From Candidatus Coatesiibacteriota bacterium (GTDB lineage Bacteria > RBG-13-66-14 > B26-G2 > WVWN01 > G020348885), in contig CP070755.1 in NCBI GenBank assembly GCA_020348885.1, positions 527,658 to 583,014 of the forward strand: a DNA stretch of 55,357 nucleotides. The letters are read 5' to 3'. The translations under genes and the position numbers were made by a program. Below, piece by piece: positions 43,471 to 52,321 of this stretch. Below the pieces are notes generated by a model that was given only the letters and a program-made list of their open reading frames with translations, was not told the DNA's origin and made no database searches. Within the stretch, counting starts at the first letter, position 1. Every line of letters begins with the position of its first letter.

Positions 43471-44076
43471 ATGGTAAAGAAAACCAATAAATGCTCCGAG
43501 TACGTCGAGCTCATACACATGGCGTTCGACGGCGACCTTGGCGAGAACGCCCGCAAAACTCTGGACGAACACGTGAAGACGTGCGCAGACTGCGCCGGCG
43601 AGATGCACTTGGTCGATGGTATCAGGAAACTCTTCGACGACTTACCTACGTTGGAAGTCCCGCGCGGGTTCAACGATGCAGTGTTGGCATCGGTACGCCG
43701 CGCTCGCACCGCGGAGCGGACGCGCCCGACGGCCGTATGGTTAAGATGGGCCGCGGGTCTAACGGCGGCTACGGCGGGGATATACGCCGCCGCCGGCGTC
43801 GAGGCGTTACGGTCGATATTCTGGTCGTTCGCTAAATCAATCCCACAGTTCATCGTTGATGCAACGGCCGCGGTAGCGCCTTTATTAAGGTTAGCGACAT
43901 CCCTGGTCGATACGACCTGGACGCTTTTCACGACGGCGTTGAACTTGACGGGTCCCGTCGGCGAACGGCTTGCGCTTGAGCATAGTGTCTTGCTGGGTAC
44001 CCTCACCGCCGTCGTCTGCTTATATTACGTGTTTCGCCAAATTATTCGCCGGCCGGTTCGTCTTCCGATTATATAG
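43471..44076 (+). CDS. Anti-sigma factor with zinc-finger (ZAS) domain
   Basis: 201 residues. The N-terminal zinc-binding anti-sigma motif His-x3-Cys-x2-Cys is seen as EHVKTCADC (with CSEYVELIHMAFDGDLGE before it), which binds the ECF sigma factor. A hydrophobic stretch at about residues 90-110 and another near the C-terminus (LLGTLTAVVCLYYVF) anchor it in the inner membrane, with a periplasmic sensor part between. Coupled to the sigma gene. Confidence 0.88.
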   Translation: MVKKTNKCSEYVELIHMAFDGDLGENARKTLDEHVKTCADCAGEMHLVDGIRKLFDDLPTLEVPRGFNDAVLASVRRARTAERTRPTAVWLRWAAGLTAATAGIYAAAGVEALRSIFWSFAKSIPQFIVDATAAVAPLLRLATSLVDTTWTLFTTALNLTGPVGERLALEHSVLLGTLTAVVCLYYVFRQIIRRPVRLPII

Positions 44077-44103
44077 ATACCGAGAAGCCAACCACCATAC
44101 ACA

Positions 44104-44132
44104 AAGGACCCCGGAAGGGTCCTTATTATTTT
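44104..44132 (+). terminator. Terminator of the sigma/anti-sigma operon
   Basis: AAGGACCC/GGGTCCTT 8-bp stem with a 5-base loop, followed by ATTATTTT. Confidence 0.75.
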
Positions 44133-44185
44133 AACCGGCCCGGCCGTTTCCGCGTCGAAAAGACGTAGATAGGCGTGGATAAATG

Positions 44186-44213
44186 TTGATTTACGGGGAC
44201 GCAATGCTATACT
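44186..44213 (+). promoter_or_regulatory. Promoter of the CsgG/TolB-like TPR gene
   Basis: TTGATT (44186-44191), 16-base spacer, TATACT (44208-44213); start near 44220, then GGGAGGA ahead of the ATG at 44261. Confidence 0.55.
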
Positions 44214-44260
44214 ACCGGTGCTTTTGCGTAGACTAAAACCTCGAAGTCGGGAGGAACGAG

Positions 44261-45559
44261 ATGAGTAGGGCAACCGTTAATATCGGTCTAGCTATCGTAA
44301 TAACGTTTATTACCGCGATTTCGGCGCAAGCGGATGAACTTTACCGGCCGACCCTCGTTTTTCAACCGTTTACGGACAAGACCGAAGGAGTCGAAGAATA
44401 CGTACCGCCGCCGCCCGGCGCCGGCGGCGTCGTGGACGTAAAAGCGCCCATGCCGTGGCTTTCGACGGGTATTCCTGAGATGCTCTACTTTATGTTGGAA
44501 CGTACTTACGCGGTAAACCTCGTAAGCTCGTCCGATATCCGGGCCGACCTGAAGAAACACGGCGTCGAACTCGGCCCCGAAACGCCGATAACCGTATTGA
44601 CCGAAACCGCCAGCCGCGAGGGCGCCGATTACGTCGTGAGCGGCGAGTACAGTAAAACCGAAGATACGATAAATATCTCCGTGACGGTATACGGCCTATC
44701 AGGGATCGCCGCCGGCTCGGCCGACGCGTCCGGCGACATAGAGGATATATTCGCCGTCGAAGAAGAAACCGCGAAGGCGATACTCGGCGCAGTCGGCGTA
44801 CTCTTCGACGGGAAAATACTCCTTCAGGACCCGACCGGCTCCCTCGAGGCATATAAATGGTTCAGCGAAGGTTCTGCTAAATATTATACCGGAGAGCGGA
44901 TCGCGATGTTCGACCGCGCGCTGGCGGTCGACGCCGACTTCGTCGAACTCCACTTGAAAATAGCCGAAGCCAACCGGCTGGAGGGCGCATACGAAACGGC
45001 GAAACTATCGTACGAAACGGCGAGAGGTCTTGCCGACGTATATCCGGAAGCGCCCGCGTACCTGGGCTTCATAACGACGAAGCTGGACCCAACGGCTACG
45101 AGCGACGCGTTCGCTTATTACGAAGAAGCGCTCGCGATGGACCCGGCGTTCGCGCCGGCGGTCGGCCAAATCGGTTATCTCTACTATAAACAAGAGGACT
45201 ACAAGACGGCGGCGAAGTATTTCGACGAGTTGATAGAGATACAGCCCGGGAACGCGACGGGGTACTATCATAAAGGGAACGTCCTGTGGATAACCGGGAG
45301 TACGAGCGCGAGTTGGCAAACTGTGTACCGGGACGCCATCCGCGAGTACGACGTGGCCGTCGAAAAGGACCCGGAGTTCGCCGAGGCGTACTACAACCGG
45401 GGCTCCATATACAAAGCCTTCGAGGATAAGACCAACGCGGCGGCCGACTACATCCAATACCTCCGGCTCAAACCGAACAGCCCGTATAAGGAAGACCTGA
45501 TCGAGACGCTGAAACTCTGGGGCGTCTCAATTCCCGGGGATATCGACCCGGGCGAATAA
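44261..45559 (+). CDS. Secreted protein with CsgG/TolB-N-like domain and TPR repeats
   Basis: 432 residues. Signal peptide ends near ISAQA (residue 24). Residues 30-185 resemble the CsgG/FlgO/TolB-N fold found in envelope proteins (LVFQPFTDKTEGVEEY, STGIPEMLYFMLERTYAVNL, GADYVVSGEYSKTEDTINIS). Residues 195-430 carry TPR units such as AYETAKLSYETARGLADVYP, YKTAAKYFDELIEIQPGN and AIREYDVAVEKDPEFAEAYY. Likely a periplasmic scaffold or signalling adaptor. Its place next to the ECF pair suggests but does not prove membership of that regulon. Confidence 0.8.
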   Translation: MSRATVNIGLAIVITFITAISAQADELYRPTLVFQPFTDKTEGVEEYVPPPPGAGGVVDVKAPMPWLSTGIPEMLYFMLERTYAVNLVSSSDIRADLKKHGVELGPETPITVLTETASREGADYVVSGEYSKTEDTINISVTVYGLSGIAAGSADASGDIEDIFAVEEETAKAILGAVGVLFDGKILLQDPTGSLEAYKWFSEGSAKYYTGERIAMFDRALAVDADFVELHLKIAEANRLEGAYETAKLSYETARGLADVYPEAPAYLGFITTKLDPTATSDAFAYYEEALAMDPAFAPAVGQIGYLYYKQEDYKTAAKYFDELIEIQPGNATGYYHKGNVLWITGSTSASWQTVYRDAIREYDVAVEKDPEFAEAYYNRGSIYKAFEDKTNAAADYIQYLRLKPNSPYKEDLIETLKLWGVSIPGDIDPGE

Positions 45560-45582
45560 TATCCGGCGAGGTATAAAACGAG

Positions 45583-45608
45583 GCGGGAGCTGTAGGCTCC
45601 CGCTTTTT
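45583..45608 (+). terminator. Terminator between TPR gene and sirtuin gene
   Basis: GCGGGAGC/GCTCCCGC 8-bp stem with loop TGTAG and TTTTT. It lies between two converging genes. Confidence 0.85.
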
Positions 45609-45626
45609 ACGCTAGTTCCGTGCCGA

Positions 45627-46367
45627 TTAAAACGTAACCCCCACCAAATCCGGTAGTACTTCGCCGGCCGGGCCGAGGTGGACCTCGTCGGCGAGGGTAC
45701 TTATCGGCGTACGTTCCAGGTTCACTTCGATAACGTACCCGCCGGCGTCCTTCGCAATTCGCGGTAGATGGGCTATCGGATAGACCACGCCCGACGTCCC
45801 CGCGACGACCATCACGTCACACTCCCCGGCGGCGGCGAACGCCGAACTGAGAGTCGCTTCAGGCAGGTTCTCGCCGAACCATACGACGTTGGGTCGGAGC
45901 GTCCCGCCGCAAGTACACTTCGGTGGGAGTTCGCCGAGGGGGTGGTCGCGCCGTTCCACGACGTCGCCACAACCGAGGCACCGTGTCTCCCACAAACACC
46001 CGTGGACTTCACGGTAGTTACGCGTCCCTGCGACTCGATGTAACCCGTCGACGTTCTGGGTAACTAGAAGGAACGATCCGGTAACTCGATTCTCTAATTC
46101 GGTGACGGCGGAATGGGCGGCGTTCGGTTCGCACTCGGCCACCAGCCCCCTGCGCCACTCGTACCACTCCCACACCAGAACCGGGTCCCGGGCAAAAGCG
46201 CCGGGAGTAGCTAAATCTTCGGCCCGGAAATTACGCCAGAGCCCGTCGGCGCCGCGGAACGTCGGAACACCGCTTTCGGCGGACATACCGGCCCCGGCCA
46301 ATATGACGATACCGCCGCCGGATTCGGCGGCGGCTACTAAACGGTCAGACCGGTTCGAAGCGTCCAT
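45627..46367 (-). CDS. cobB: NAD-dependent protein deacylase, SIR2 family
   Basis: 246 residues. Removes acetyl or other acyl groups from lysine using NAD. GAGMSAESGVPTFRG and TQNVDGLH bind NAD, the catalytic His is in EVHGCL, and a structural zinc is held by CLGCG and CTCGG. Length and order are those of bacterial CobB. Only four bases separate it from the upstream polysaccharide-export gene, so they are co-transcribed. Confidence 0.93.
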   Translation of the reverse strand: MDASNRSDRLVAAAESGGGIVILAGAGMSAESGVPTFRGADGLWRNFRAEDLATPGAFARDPVLVWEWYEWRRGLVAECEPNAAHSAVTELENRVTGSFLLVTQNVDGLHRVAGTRNYREVHGCLWETRCLGCGDVVERRDHPLGELPPKCTCGGTLRPNVVWFGENLPEATLSSAFAAAGECDVMVVAGTSGVVYPIAHLPRIAKDAGGYVIEVNLERTPISTLADEVHLGPAGEVLPDLVGVTF

Positions 46368-46371
46368 CCGA

Positions 46372-47058
46372 TTACCTTTCCCACCGGGCCCGGTAAACTG
46401 AGTTAGCTCGTAAGTAAACGGCGAGCGACGGCGAGATATCGCTTAGGAACTGGTTCAGGTTCGCGATAAAAGTCTTGGGAACGACGATTATATCGCCGCG
46501 TTGAACGGGCACGTTCAACGTAACGACGCCTTCGTCGATAACCTTCTCCATATCGATACGCGTCACCGTCGGCCCTTCGCCCACCTCGCGAACGAGCATA
46601 GTGCTGGCGCGGGCGGCGGTCCGCTCGAACCCGCCGGCTTCGGCTATGACTTCGAGTATAGTCGCGCGGCCGTCAAACGTGTAAACGCCCGGTTTGGCCA
46701 CCTCGCCCAGTATATAAACCTCGCACGAGCTATATTTACTTATATCGACTATTACCTGGGGATCGTAGTAGTAATGTGCCAACTCGTCGTTTAAAACGTC
46801 GTTAAATTCGCCCAAGGGCACACCCGCCGCCGTTATCTCGCCGACATACGGGAACATGACGATGCCGTCGTAACGGACCGGGTACTCGCCGGACAGATTA
46901 TCGACGTTAAACACTTTTATATGAAGTAAATCGCCTGCGCCGATTACGTACCCACCGTCGGGAATCGGCGGAGTTTCGTCGAAATCGCCAGCGGCGTCGT
47001 CGGCGAATGCAGATATCGAACTAGCGAGTATTATGTAAACCGCGATATACTTATACAT
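46372..47058 (-). CDS. Polysaccharide export protein, Wza-like (Poly_export plus SLBB)
   Basis: 228 residues, short for the family. Signal peptide ends near SAFA; no lipobox cysteine is seen. The Poly_export domain (IGAGDLLHIKVFNVDNLSGE, FPYVGEITAAGVPLGEF, DPQVIVDISKYSS) is followed by one SLBB domain (VYILGEVAKPGVYTFDG, GDIIVVPKTF). It lacks the C-terminal membrane helix of Wza, so it may be a periplasmic part of an export channel. No partner Wzc or Wzx genes are in the window. Confidence 0.85.
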   Translation of the reverse strand: MYKYIAVYIILASSISAFADDAAGDFDETPPIPDGGYVIGAGDLLHIKVFNVDNLSGEYPVRYDGIVMFPYVGEITAAGVPLGEFNDVLNDELAHYYYDPQVIVDISKYSSCEVYILGEVAKPGVYTFDGRATILEVIAEAGGFERTAARASTMLVREVGEGPTVTRIDMEKVIDEGVVTLNVPVQRGDIIVVPKTFIANLNQFLSDISPSLAVYLRANSVYRARWER

Positions 47059-47110
47059 AAACTACACCCATTACAACCTGGGCGCGCCCCGCGGTAATAG
47101 CCTGTATCGT

Positions 47111-47488
47111 TTATTTCTTGGTCGTTTTCCTTCTTGGCTTCTTGACCCCAGCAGCGCGTCTCTTTTTAGCCGGTTTCTCCGTACTTTCTTTCTCAAGCCT
47201 TTTCAACATCTTTAATATCTCGGCTTCGAGAGCTTTTATCTCCTTTAGGCCGGACTTGACCTTCGGCGAAGCCATTACGTTGTCTTTCTTCTCCTTATGT
47301 AAACCGTATACGGTTTTACCCAACAACGCGAAACTACGTTCCAATTGACGTTTCTTCGTGAATATCTTTAGCCTAATCCCGGCTCGCACGGAAGCGTCCT
47401 CGGCCAACTCGGCCGCATAAAGCACACCTTCCCGCGCCACTTCGTATCCCTCTTCGAAACCTTTCCAGAAACGGTCTACATCAACCAT
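47111..47488 (-). CDS. Small helical protein with Lys/Arg-rich tail
   Basis: 125 residues; the ATG at 47488 is chosen for its strong AAGGAG seven bases upstream. No signal peptide. The body is helical (FWKGFEEGYEVAREGVLYAA, ERSFALLGKTVYGLHKEK) with a coiled-coil region at KEIKALEAEILKMLKRLEKE. The last 20 residues are strongly basic (KKRRAAGVKKPRRKTTKK), as in proteins that bind nucleic acid or acidic lipids. Divergent from murA; the downstream export gene starts 52 bases later. Not recognised as a family. Confidence 0.65.
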   Translation of the reverse strand: MVDVDRFWKGFEEGYEVAREGVLYAAELAEDASVRAGIRLKIFTKKRQLERSFALLGKTVYGLHKEKKDNVMASPKVKSGLKEIKALEAEILKMLKRLEKESTEKPAKKRRAAGVKKPRRKTTKK

Positions 47489-47532
47489 ATCTCGCTCCTT
47501 ACGGAATAACACGTTTCGGCCAGCGTACCGGT

Positions 47533-47561
47533 ATTTTACACGATAAAAAAAAACGCGTCAA
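47533..47561 (-). promoter_or_regulatory. Promoter of the small helical protein gene
   Basis: On the minus strand TTGACG (47561-47556), 17 bases, TAAAAT (47538-47533). The -35 box is part of TTGACTTGACG, which also occurs in the divergent murA promoter. Confidence 0.55.
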
Positions 47562-47633
47562 GTCAATTACGAAAAGAGTACCCAACCGGAAATATCGAGA
47601 ACGTTGCACGTGTCCGTAGTACGTTGATATAAC

Positions 47634-47662
47634 TTGACTTGACGTACCGCGTCGGTTAGTAT
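47634..47662 (+). promoter_or_regulatory. Promoter of murA
   Basis: TTGACT (47634-47639), 17 bases, TAGTAT (47657-47662). The same TTGACTTGACG sequence as in the divergent promoter. A small ACGGT/ACCGT hairpin lies in the leader before the ATG at 47707. Confidence 0.5.
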
Positions 47663-47706
47663 CCGTATCATCTATGGACGGTTAAGACCGTACACGCTCC
47701 AACGGG

Positions 47707-48969
47707 ATGGATAAATACGTTATAAAAGGCGGCCGCGCTTTATCAGGTACGGTCCGGGCGCAGGGGTCAAAAAACGCTGTACTCCCAATGATACCTGCGG
47801 CGCTTCTCGTGGACGGTACGACGGTCTTCCGCGGCGTACCCGGCATTACCGACATTCACACGATATCGGCGGTAATGGAGAGCCTGGGCGCTGGCGTCGG
47901 GTTCGTTGATGGGACGCTCTCAATAGACAGCACTTCAGTCGATAACCAAACGGCGCCGTACGACCTCGTACGGCGTATGCGCGCGTCGATATGCGTATTA
48001 GGTCCCTTACTCGCTAGGTACGGTTACGCCAAAGTATCGTTACCGGGCGGGTGCTCCTTTGGGCCTCGCCCGGTGGACTTGCACCTGAAAGCGATGGAGG
48101 CTTTGGGCGCCGATGTTCGGCTCGAAGGCGGATACGTAATTGCCGAAGCGAAAAAGCTGAAAGGCGCCAAGGTTTACCTGGCGGGGCCCGCCGGCCCCAG
48201 CAGAGGCGCGACCGCCAACCTGATGACGGCCGCGTGTTTGGCTGAGGGTACCACGGTAATCGAAGAAGCGGCCCGGGAACCGGAGACAGTGGATCTGGCC
48301 GACTTGCTTATCGCGATGGGAGCCGAAATAGAAGGGGCAGGTACCAACGAAATTACGATTAACGGCGTAAAAAACCTTAAACCTGTAGAGTACGAACCGA
48401 TGTCGGACCAGATAGAGGCCGGGACTCTCCTCGTGTGCGGCGTTGCGTCCGGGGGGTCGGTTCGCGTAGGAGGAGCCGATGTCGAGTACCTGACGCCTTT
48501 TCTCGAGTGCCTGTACGAGATGGGTATAGAAATATCCTCGGATAACGATTCGATTACGGCCGAATCTTCCGGGCGCGCAAGGCCCGTTGTAGTACATTCA
48601 AAACCTTACCCCGGCTTCCCGACTGACCTGCAGCCGCAACTTATGGCGGCGGCCGCGTTGGCCGAAGGACGGAGCGTGTTCGTCGAGGGCATATATCCGG
48701 ACAGGTTCAATCAGGTACCGGAGTTGGTTCGGTTGGGGGCGGACATCCGGGTCGAAGGTAATACGGCCATCGTTGACGGCGTAAAAAACTACGCGGGCGC
48801 TACGGTCATGGCGTCGGATATAAGGGCTGGCGCGGCGTTGGTAATCGCAGGTCTCGCCGCCGAAGGTGAGACCCACGTTAGGCGTATTTATCATATCGAC
48901 CGAGGTTACGAAGACCTCGAAGGGAAATTAAGGTCGCTGGGAGCCGAAATAGAAAGGATAGCCGAGTAA
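47707..48969 (+). CDS. murA: UDP-N-acetylglucosamine 1-carboxyvinyltransferase
   Basis: 420 residues. First committed step of peptidoglycan synthesis, adding enolpyruvate to UDP-GlcNAc in the cytosol. GSKNAVLPMI at the N-terminus, the catalytic cysteine C116 in LPGGCSFGPRPVDLHL, GPSRGATANLM and FPTDLQPQLMAAAALAEG are as in the family. With Cys rather than Asp in the loop the enzyme should be sensitive to fosfomycin. Single-gene unit. Confidence 0.97.
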   Translation: MDKYVIKGGRALSGTVRAQGSKNAVLPMIPAALLVDGTTVFRGVPGITDIHTISAVMESLGAGVGFVDGTLSIDSTSVDNQTAPYDLVRRMRASICVLGPLLARYGYAKVSLPGGCSFGPRPVDLHLKAMEALGADVRLEGGYVIAEAKKLKGAKVYLAGPAGPSRGATANLMTAACLAEGTTVIEEAAREPETVDLADLLIAMGAEIEGAGTNEITINGVKNLKPVEYEPMSDQIEAGTLLVCGVASGGSVRVGGADVEYLTPFLECLYEMGIEISSDNDSITAESSGRARPVVVHSKPYPGFPTDLQPQLMAAAALAEGRSVFVEGIYPDRFNQVPELVRLGADIRVEGNTAIVDGVKNYAGATVMASDIRAGAALVIAGLAAEGETHVRRIYHIDRGYEDLEGKLRSLGAEIERIAE

Positions 48970-49009
48970 ACACAGGGGGATAGTTTAGTAAAAATTATCG
49001 GAAATGCCC

Positions 49010-49038
49010 TTGACAGCGGCCGGTCGGCCTTATATAAT
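49010..49038 (+). promoter_or_regulatory. Consensus promoter of the barrel/TPR operon
   Basis: TTGACA (49010-49015), exactly 17 bases, TATAAT (49033-49038): a full match to the sigma-70 consensus, the strongest promoter in the window. Start near 49045, about 30 bases before the ATG. Confidence 0.9.
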
Positions 49039-49076
49039 ATTAGGGAGTAAATAGACGGAGCTACGCGACGAGTAGT

Positions 49077-50093
49077 ATGAAGAGCAAGTTCATACATATA
49101 TTCGTTTATTCGATTTTTATGCCGTTACACGCGTTCGGCGGCGTAGATATCGCAAACGGGCTATTGGATACGCCGTCGGCGTACGTCTTGGACAACACCG
49201 TGTTCGCGATAGGTGTGTCTATGACAGCGTTGCCGTACGGGGACCAGGACTTCGCCGATTTCTACTGTAAACACGAACTAGGTGAATATCGTAACGTAGT
49301 GGACGACGTCCATACGAAAAACCTCGCGGAGTTGGATTCTTACTTCTCCTTCGGATTATTCGATAGAATTCAGTTAGGTGTCAGGGAATACGACCCCCAG
49401 ACTTTCGCGGGAGACGTAAAAGTCCAAGTATGGAAGGAATCGGCGCGGTGGCCAGCGATAAGCGTCGGGGTATTGAACATCGGAGCGCCGGCAAACGTTA
49501 ACTCATACGGCGAAAAAGCTTTAACCTACCATCCGGACGATAAGCAGAATAACGCGTATTACATAGTAGGTAGTAAAGACCTGGAAAATATAATTAGGTT
49601 ACCGCTGTCGGTACACGTCGGCGTGGGTTCCAGACGTTTCCAGGGCGAGTGGCGGATATCAAAACATTGGAACGGTATCTTCGGAGCACTGGAATACGAA
49701 ATCCTCAAGGACAGATTAACTGCGATCGCCGAAGTGGACGGCCGCGACCTTAACCTGGGGGCCAGGATTACGTTGCCCTGGGGATTCACGATCACACCGT
49801 ACGCCGCCGAGTTCGAACAGATATGGCTTGGTGGTAAGGTTATCCCGGTATGGTCTGATATTTCTGGGTACGGCGAACCGGAGTTCTATAGTAACGAGTT
49901 TTCGCAGCCCAAATTCGGCGTAGGTTTATCTTTCACCGGTGGGCCGATATACAGCCGGGCCGAAGCGGAACGTTTACGGGCGCTAAGGTCCCGCCTGAAG
50001 CGTGCCGAAGAACGGCTTAAAGCGGCCCGGCAAAGGCGCGAAGCCCTCGAGCGCCGTCTGGAAGAAATCCGGGCGGAGTTGCTGGGAGATTAG
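49077..50093 (+). CDS. Outer-membrane protein (YjbH-like barrel) with C-terminal coiled coil
   Basis: 338 residues; signal peptide ends near HAFGG (residue 22). The body is beta-rich with features of YjbH-like barrels: LLDTPSAYVLDNTVFAIGVS, FDRIQLGVREYDPQ, PLSVHVGVGSRRF. From about residue 285 the chain turns into a strongly charged coiled coil (LKRAEERLKAARQRREALER) about 50 residues long. The gene leads into two TPR genes, so the barrel and TPR proteins may form one envelope assembly. Function unknown. Confidence 0.7.
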   Translation: MKSKFIHIFVYSIFMPLHAFGGVDIANGLLDTPSAYVLDNTVFAIGVSMTALPYGDQDFADFYCKHELGEYRNVVDDVHTKNLAELDSYFSFGLFDRIQLGVREYDPQTFAGDVKVQVWKESARWPAISVGVLNIGAPANVNSYGEKALTYHPDDKQNNAYYIVGSKDLENIIRLPLSVHVGVGSRRFQGEWRISKHWNGIFGALEYEILKDRLTAIAEVDGRDLNLGARITLPWGFTITPYAAEFEQIWLGGKVIPVWSDISGYGEPEFYSNEFSQPKFGVGLSFTGGPIYSRAEAERLRALRSRLKRAEERLKAARQRREALERRLEEIRAELLGD

Positions 50094-50123
50094 TTTAAGA
50101 TTTGAACTCGCTAAGGGGACGGT

Positions 50124-52082
50124 TTGATCCTCGATAAACGTCCGAAACCCAAACGCGCTTACCTATTAACGTATGTGGTTATAGCCGTTGCGGCGTCCGG
50201 CGTCCTAACGTACGCTTCGGCCGACGCGCTTTCCACCGATCATATAGAACAACTCCGGCAAACGAAAAAATTCAAAGAGTTCGAATCGCTCGCGTCGTCC
50301 GCGTTCAATAGAGCGATGAACCTGTATAAAGACGAGAAATACTTTGACGCGGCCGTTAAGTTCAAAGAGGTCGTACTCTTGTACCCGAGCTTCTCCCAGG
50401 TCGACCGGGCTACTTTTATGATGGGCGAATCTTACTACCAGGCGTCTATGTACGTCGAATCGGCCCAAGCTTTCAATAGGATTTTAAAAAACTTCGCGAC
50501 TTCCGAATTCGAACCCAGAGCTTTATACAGGCTCGAACTTTGCAGTTTGAAGATGGAGCGGTACAACGCGGCCATAGCGTACTATCAACAGTTGGAACGG
50601 AAATACCCCCAATCGCCCGACATTGACGGGGCCAGGTACTTCGGCGGACTTGCCTTCTACGCTATTGACGACTTCGACTCTTGTAACGGCGTAATGGATA
50701 TGTTGTCTTCGGAAAGCGAGTACTACGGTTTCGGGCAATACACTATAGCGCTCTGTTATCTACGTGAAGGTTTGAGGGACAAGGACGTTGCTGGCGGCGT
50801 AGATAAAGCGACGAACCAACTGGGCAAAGTAATTCAGATTAAGAAACGATCGGCCGTAGGGCGTGCATTGGTCGGAAAAGCACGCGTAACTCTAGGACAG
50901 CTCCACTATCAGATGGGCCGTTACGACGAAGCCGAAGATGAGTTCCGGAGAATCCCCAGCCGTGACGGACATAACTACGACAACGCCCAGTTCGGGCTTG
51001 GTTGGTGCCAAATAAAACGTACCGAACTAACCGAAGACCCCGACGAAGTAAATGGGCACTTCAAGGGCGCGTCCAAGTACATGAAGCGTATAATAAATAA
51101 CCTGGAAGGCTCGGAACTATACGCTGAAGCATACTTGACGCTGGCGCACTGCTATCTGGGGACCGGCGACTATGACAAGGCCATCGAAACTTACCGGTAC
51201 GTGATCGATAACTTCTCGCTCGCGGCCGACTTCGCCGGCGACCCCCAGGTATCAAAAGTGCTCGAAGGTATTATTACCGAAATAGAGAAAGTAAAGCGGA
51301 TAAACACGGCCCTGCAAGAGTTGAATTCCATCGCAAAGCGACAGGGCAGGGACGATGTTATCGCCGAAATTCGGGAAGAGCAGAAGGAGGTCAGCCGACT
51401 TCTCGAGGACCTGAACGAACTTGAACTTTGGTTCACGGGCCGGTCTATCTCGGGCGGCAACGTAATGCTCGGCGCCGATTACGGCCTCGCGACGATTTCG
51501 TTCCGCGAGGGCGAAGAGATAGAAAAAGAGCTTATCGCTTATGACCTGGAATTATCGGAAAAGCTCGGAAAAGCCAGGGAGGAGATAGGCCGTCTCGAAA
51601 AAGAGGTACACGTCCACGAGTTAAAACTCGAGGAACTGCCGCTCGGACAACCGGGTACGGCGGAAGAAACGCCCGAAGATATTTACAGGCGCCGTATCGA
51701 AAAGTACAACGTTATCCCCGACCAGGGAATGGGTACTTCCGACATACCGGAGCAATTACCGCCTATCGAATACGAATACGAAACGCCGGAAGAACCCGGA
51801 CCGTTAGAAGAACCCGGTACGGAAACAGTACCGGTCGAAGATACGACTTCGGGAGAAGCTGGCGAACCGGGGGAGAGCGTGCCGCCTGAAGAAACTTCTC
51901 CGGAAGGGGAAACGGAAACAACCGAACCCGAAGGAGACGGGACTACGACCACGAGCGGCGATTTGGAAGAAACGACGGTTTCGGATGAAGAAACTGCGGT
52001 TTCTGAGGAAGAAACCGAGGTTACCGAGGAAGAACCTGTAGTACCCGAGGACGAGATTGAAGGAGAAACGCCGCCGGAATAG
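50124..52082 (+). CDS. TPR-repeat envelope protein with acidic low-complexity tail
   Basis: 652 residues, TTG start (50124) with AAGGGGA upstream. An N-terminal hydrophobic segment (LLTYVVIAVAASGVLTYASA) is a signal peptide or anchor. TPR units run from residue 60 to 370 (DEKYFDAAVKFKEVVLLYPS, ERYNAAIAYYQQLERKYPQ, GDYDKAIETYRYVIDNF). A coiled coil (about 390-510) follows, then a Glu/Thr/Pro tail of about 110 residues. Resembles YbgF or gliding-motility TPR proteins only in general layout. Follows the barrel gene by 30 bases. Confidence 0.8.
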   Translation: MILDKRPKPKRAYLLTYVVIAVAASGVLTYASADALSTDHIEQLRQTKKFKEFESLASSAFNRAMNLYKDEKYFDAAVKFKEVVLLYPSFSQVDRATFMMGESYYQASMYVESAQAFNRILKNFATSEFEPRALYRLELCSLKMERYNAAIAYYQQLERKYPQSPDIDGARYFGGLAFYAIDDFDSCNGVMDMLSSESEYYGFGQYTIALCYLREGLRDKDVAGGVDKATNQLGKVIQIKKRSAVGRALVGKARVTLGQLHYQMGRYDEAEDEFRRIPSRDGHNYDNAQFGLGWCQIKRTELTEDPDEVNGHFKGASKYMKRIINNLEGSELYAEAYLTLAHCYLGTGDYDKAIETYRYVIDNFSLAADFAGDPQVSKVLEGIITEIEKVKRINTALQELNSIAKRQGRDDVIAEIREEQKEVSRLLEDLNELELWFTGRSISGGNVMLGADYGLATISFREGEEIEKELIAYDLELSEKLGKAREEIGRLEKEVHVHELKLEELPLGQPGTAEETPEDIYRRRIEKYNVIPDQGMGTSDIPEQLPPIEYEYETPEEPGPLEEPGTETVPVEDTTSGEAGEPGESVPPEETSPEGETETTEPEGDGTTTTSGDLEETTVSDEETAVSEEETEVTEEEPVVPEDEIEGETPPE

Positions 52083-52142
52083 AAAAACCGCCGGCGACTC
52101 GGTCCTCGAATGCTGGAATAGTAGTAAACAAGTTCGTTCAGG

Positions 52143-52184
52143 CTCTACGGCGACCTTAGACAGGTTTGCAGGTAGAGTTTTTTT
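52143..52184 (+). terminator. Terminator after the TPR gene
   Basis: CTCTAC (52143-52148) pairs with GTAGAG (52172-52177), enclosing a smaller ACCT/AGGT stem; seven T follow at once. It closes the barrel/TPR operon before the lipoprotein gene. Confidence 0.7.
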
Positions 52185-52218
52185 GTTGAAAATCAGCGGC
52201 GGCGGGAACGCGGGGTAT

Positions 52219-52257
52219 TTGCAAAAGCAGGGTTTGTCCGCTATACTTACGTAAGTA
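52219..52257 (+). promoter_or_regulatory. Promoter of the TPR lipoprotein with 14-bp palindrome
   Basis: TTGCAA (52219-52224), 17 bases, TATACT (52242-52247). A perfect 14-base palindrome, TACTTACGTAAGTA (52244-52257), covers the end of the -10 and the start site, a typical place for an operator. Confidence 0.6.
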
Positions 52258-52321
52258 AGCGGTAAAAACGACGATTAACGGTAGTACGTCTTGATGCTCA
52301 GGACGCTAGGCGGTGGCGATT

